Assembly: GCA_958403605.1 (NCBI GenBank)
Contig: CATXYA010000100.1
Location: 1 to 6,619 of the forward strand
Direction: 5' to 3'
DNA: 6,619 nucleotides
Origin: an uncultured Oscillospiraceae bacterium
GTDB taxonomy: Bacteria; Bacillota; Clostridia; Oscillospirales; Ruminococcaceae
Below, piece by piece: positions 5,776 through 6,619 of the stretch; position 1 is the first letter of the stretch; each line of letters starts with the position of its first letter. Below the pieces are notes generated by a model. That model searched no databases and had not been told where the DNA came from. It was given only the letters and a program-made list of their open reading frames with translations. Made by a program: the position numbers and the translations under genes.

Positions 5776-6619
5776 ATGACGATTCCGGAAAAACTGGCGG
5801 CGCTGCGTGCCGCCATGAAAGCACAGCACATCGACGGGGCCTTCGTGCCCACCAGCGACCCGCACATGAGCGAGTACTTACCCGCCCACTGGCGCGGCCG
5901 CGCGTGGCTGTCGGGCTTCACCGGCTCCGCAGGCACGCTGTGCGTCACCGCGGACAAGGCCGCCCTGTGGACGGACGGCCGCTACTTCATCCAGGCCGAG
6001 CGGCAGTTGGCGGGCAGCGGCATCGAATTGATGCGCATGGGCCAGCCCGGCGTGCCCAAGGCGGAGGCCTGGCTGGCGGAGAACCTGCCGGAAAACGGCG
6101 CGCTGGGCCTGGACGGCCTGTGCACCAGCGCCGCCGCCGTCAAGGCGCTGGAAACGGCGCTGGCGGAAAAAAACATCGCCCTGCGGGACTACGACTTTTT
6201 GGCCGGGTTGTGGACGCAGGACCGGCCCGCCGTGCCCGCCACCGAGGCCTGGCTGCTGACGAAGGAGGAGGCGGGCCTGTCCGCCGCCGAAAAGCTGGCC
6301 CAGGTGCGGGAGAAGCTGGCCGCGCAGAAGGCCGACACGCTGCTGGTCACCCGGCTGGACAGCGTGGCCTGGCTGCTGAACCTGCGGGCGGACGACATCG
6401 CCTACAACCCCTTCGCGCTGTCCTACTGCCTGGTGGAGCCGAAAGCCGCGCGCCTGTTCATCGACGCGGCCCGCGTGCCCGCCGCCGTGCGCGCCGCGCT
6501 GGAGGCCGAGGGCGTGGCCCTGTGCCCCTATGAAGACGCCCGCGCCGCCCTGGCCGCGCTGGCCGGCCCCTGCACCGTGCTGTACGAGCCGGCGGGCACC
6601 AGCTGGGCCATGCTGCGCG
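5776..6619 (+). CDS. Aminopeptidase P-type Xaa-Pro peptidase (M24), N-terminal part, runs off right edge
   Basis: The family removes the N-terminal residue from peptides whose second residue is proline, in the cytoplasm, using a two-metal M24 catalytic domain. Only 281 codons are present, covering the two creatinase-like N-terminal domains; the catalytic domain would lie beyond the window, so activity cannot be judged. Diagnostic strings are TSDPHMSEYLPAHW (26-39), RAWLSGFTGSAGT (42-54) and LWTDGRYFIQAERQL (64-78) in domain one, then RLDSVAWLLNLRADD (193-207) followed by NPFALSYCLV (211-220) in domain two. These match the long, roughly 600-residue aminopeptidase P form rather than short PepQ-type dipeptidases. 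The ATG at 5776 has AGGGGAAAG just upstream at normal spacing. It lies 99 bases after dinB on the same strand and has its own promoter-like sequence. No stop or frameshift is seen within the window. Confidence 0.9.
   Translation, partial: MTIPEKLAALRAAMKAQHIDGAFVPTSDPHMSEYLPAHWRGRAWLSGFTGSAGTLCVTADKAALWTDGRYFIQAERQLAGSGIELMRMGQPGVPKAEAWLAENLPENGALGLDGLCTSAAAVKALETALAEKNIALRDYDFLAGLWTQDRPAVPATEAWLLTKEEAGLSAAEKLAQVREKLAAQKADTLLVTRLDSVAWLLNLRADDIAYNPFALSYCLVEPKAARLFIDAARVPAAVRAALEAEGVALCPYEDARAALAALAGPCTVLYEPAGTSWAMLR

Noticed and set aside
4420..5865. 481-codon open frame on the minus strand opposite dinB
   Set aside because: It covers the whole of dinB with no domain or ribosome site; the dinB frame has every catalytic motif.
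5904..6533. 209-codon plus-strand frame inside the peptidase gene
   Set aside because: It is out of frame with the clear aminopeptidase P motifs, is R/G/A-rich, and has no ribosome site.

Overview
This 6.6 kb window looks like ordinary chromosomal DNA from a GC-rich member of the Clostridia, most likely an intestinal Oscillospiraceae/Ruminococcaceae-type bacterium. The grounds are the high GC content of the genes, strong AGGAGG-like ribosome binding sites, an AT-rich promoter island with Gram-positive style extended -10 elements, and the protein families present: a MATE transporter, a PF06541 membrane protein, a zinc-ribbon protein, a Y-family polymerase with a CDCNSFYASVE start, and a long-form aminopeptidase P. 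The taxon is an inference from these features and was not searched. No phage, transposon, CRISPR, tRNA or rRNA gene was recognised.

Layout from left to right. Bases 1-60 hold no recognisable gene and resemble a GC-rich dispersed intergenic repeat cut by the window edge. A strong 21-bp-stem bidirectional terminator follows (73-119). The minus strand then carries, read right to left in transcription order, a three-gene cluster: a small zinc-ribbon/helical protein (4301-3780), a PF06541 membrane protein that overlaps it by four bases (3783-2956), and histidyl-tRNA synthetase hisS 15 bases further on (2940-1702). A 161-base gap with two hairpins separates hisS from a MATE-family efflux transporter (1540-149), which ends at the bidirectional terminator. 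The plus strand carries dinB (DNA polymerase IV, 4456-5676) and, after a 99-base gap with its own promoter-like sequence, the first 281 codons of an aminopeptidase P-type Xaa-Pro peptidase that runs off the right edge.

The most interesting regulatory spot is the AT-rich 4371-4440 region between the zinc-ribbon gene and dinB. Two extended -10 elements (TGTTATAAT on plus, TGTTATCAT on minus) lie back to back five bases apart, so that they form an inverted repeat. The hisS cluster and dinB therefore seem to fire from mutually overlapping promoters. No LexA-type SOS box is visible in front of dinB.

Functionally the genes are a mixed housekeeping set: translation (hisS), translesion synthesis (dinB), peptide turnover (the Xaa-Pro peptidase), drug or metabolite export (MATE), and two proteins of unknown role. 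I did not find a convincing new multi-gene system. The points worth following up are the unusual operon partners of hisS, the HisRS motif variants, and the shared promoter.
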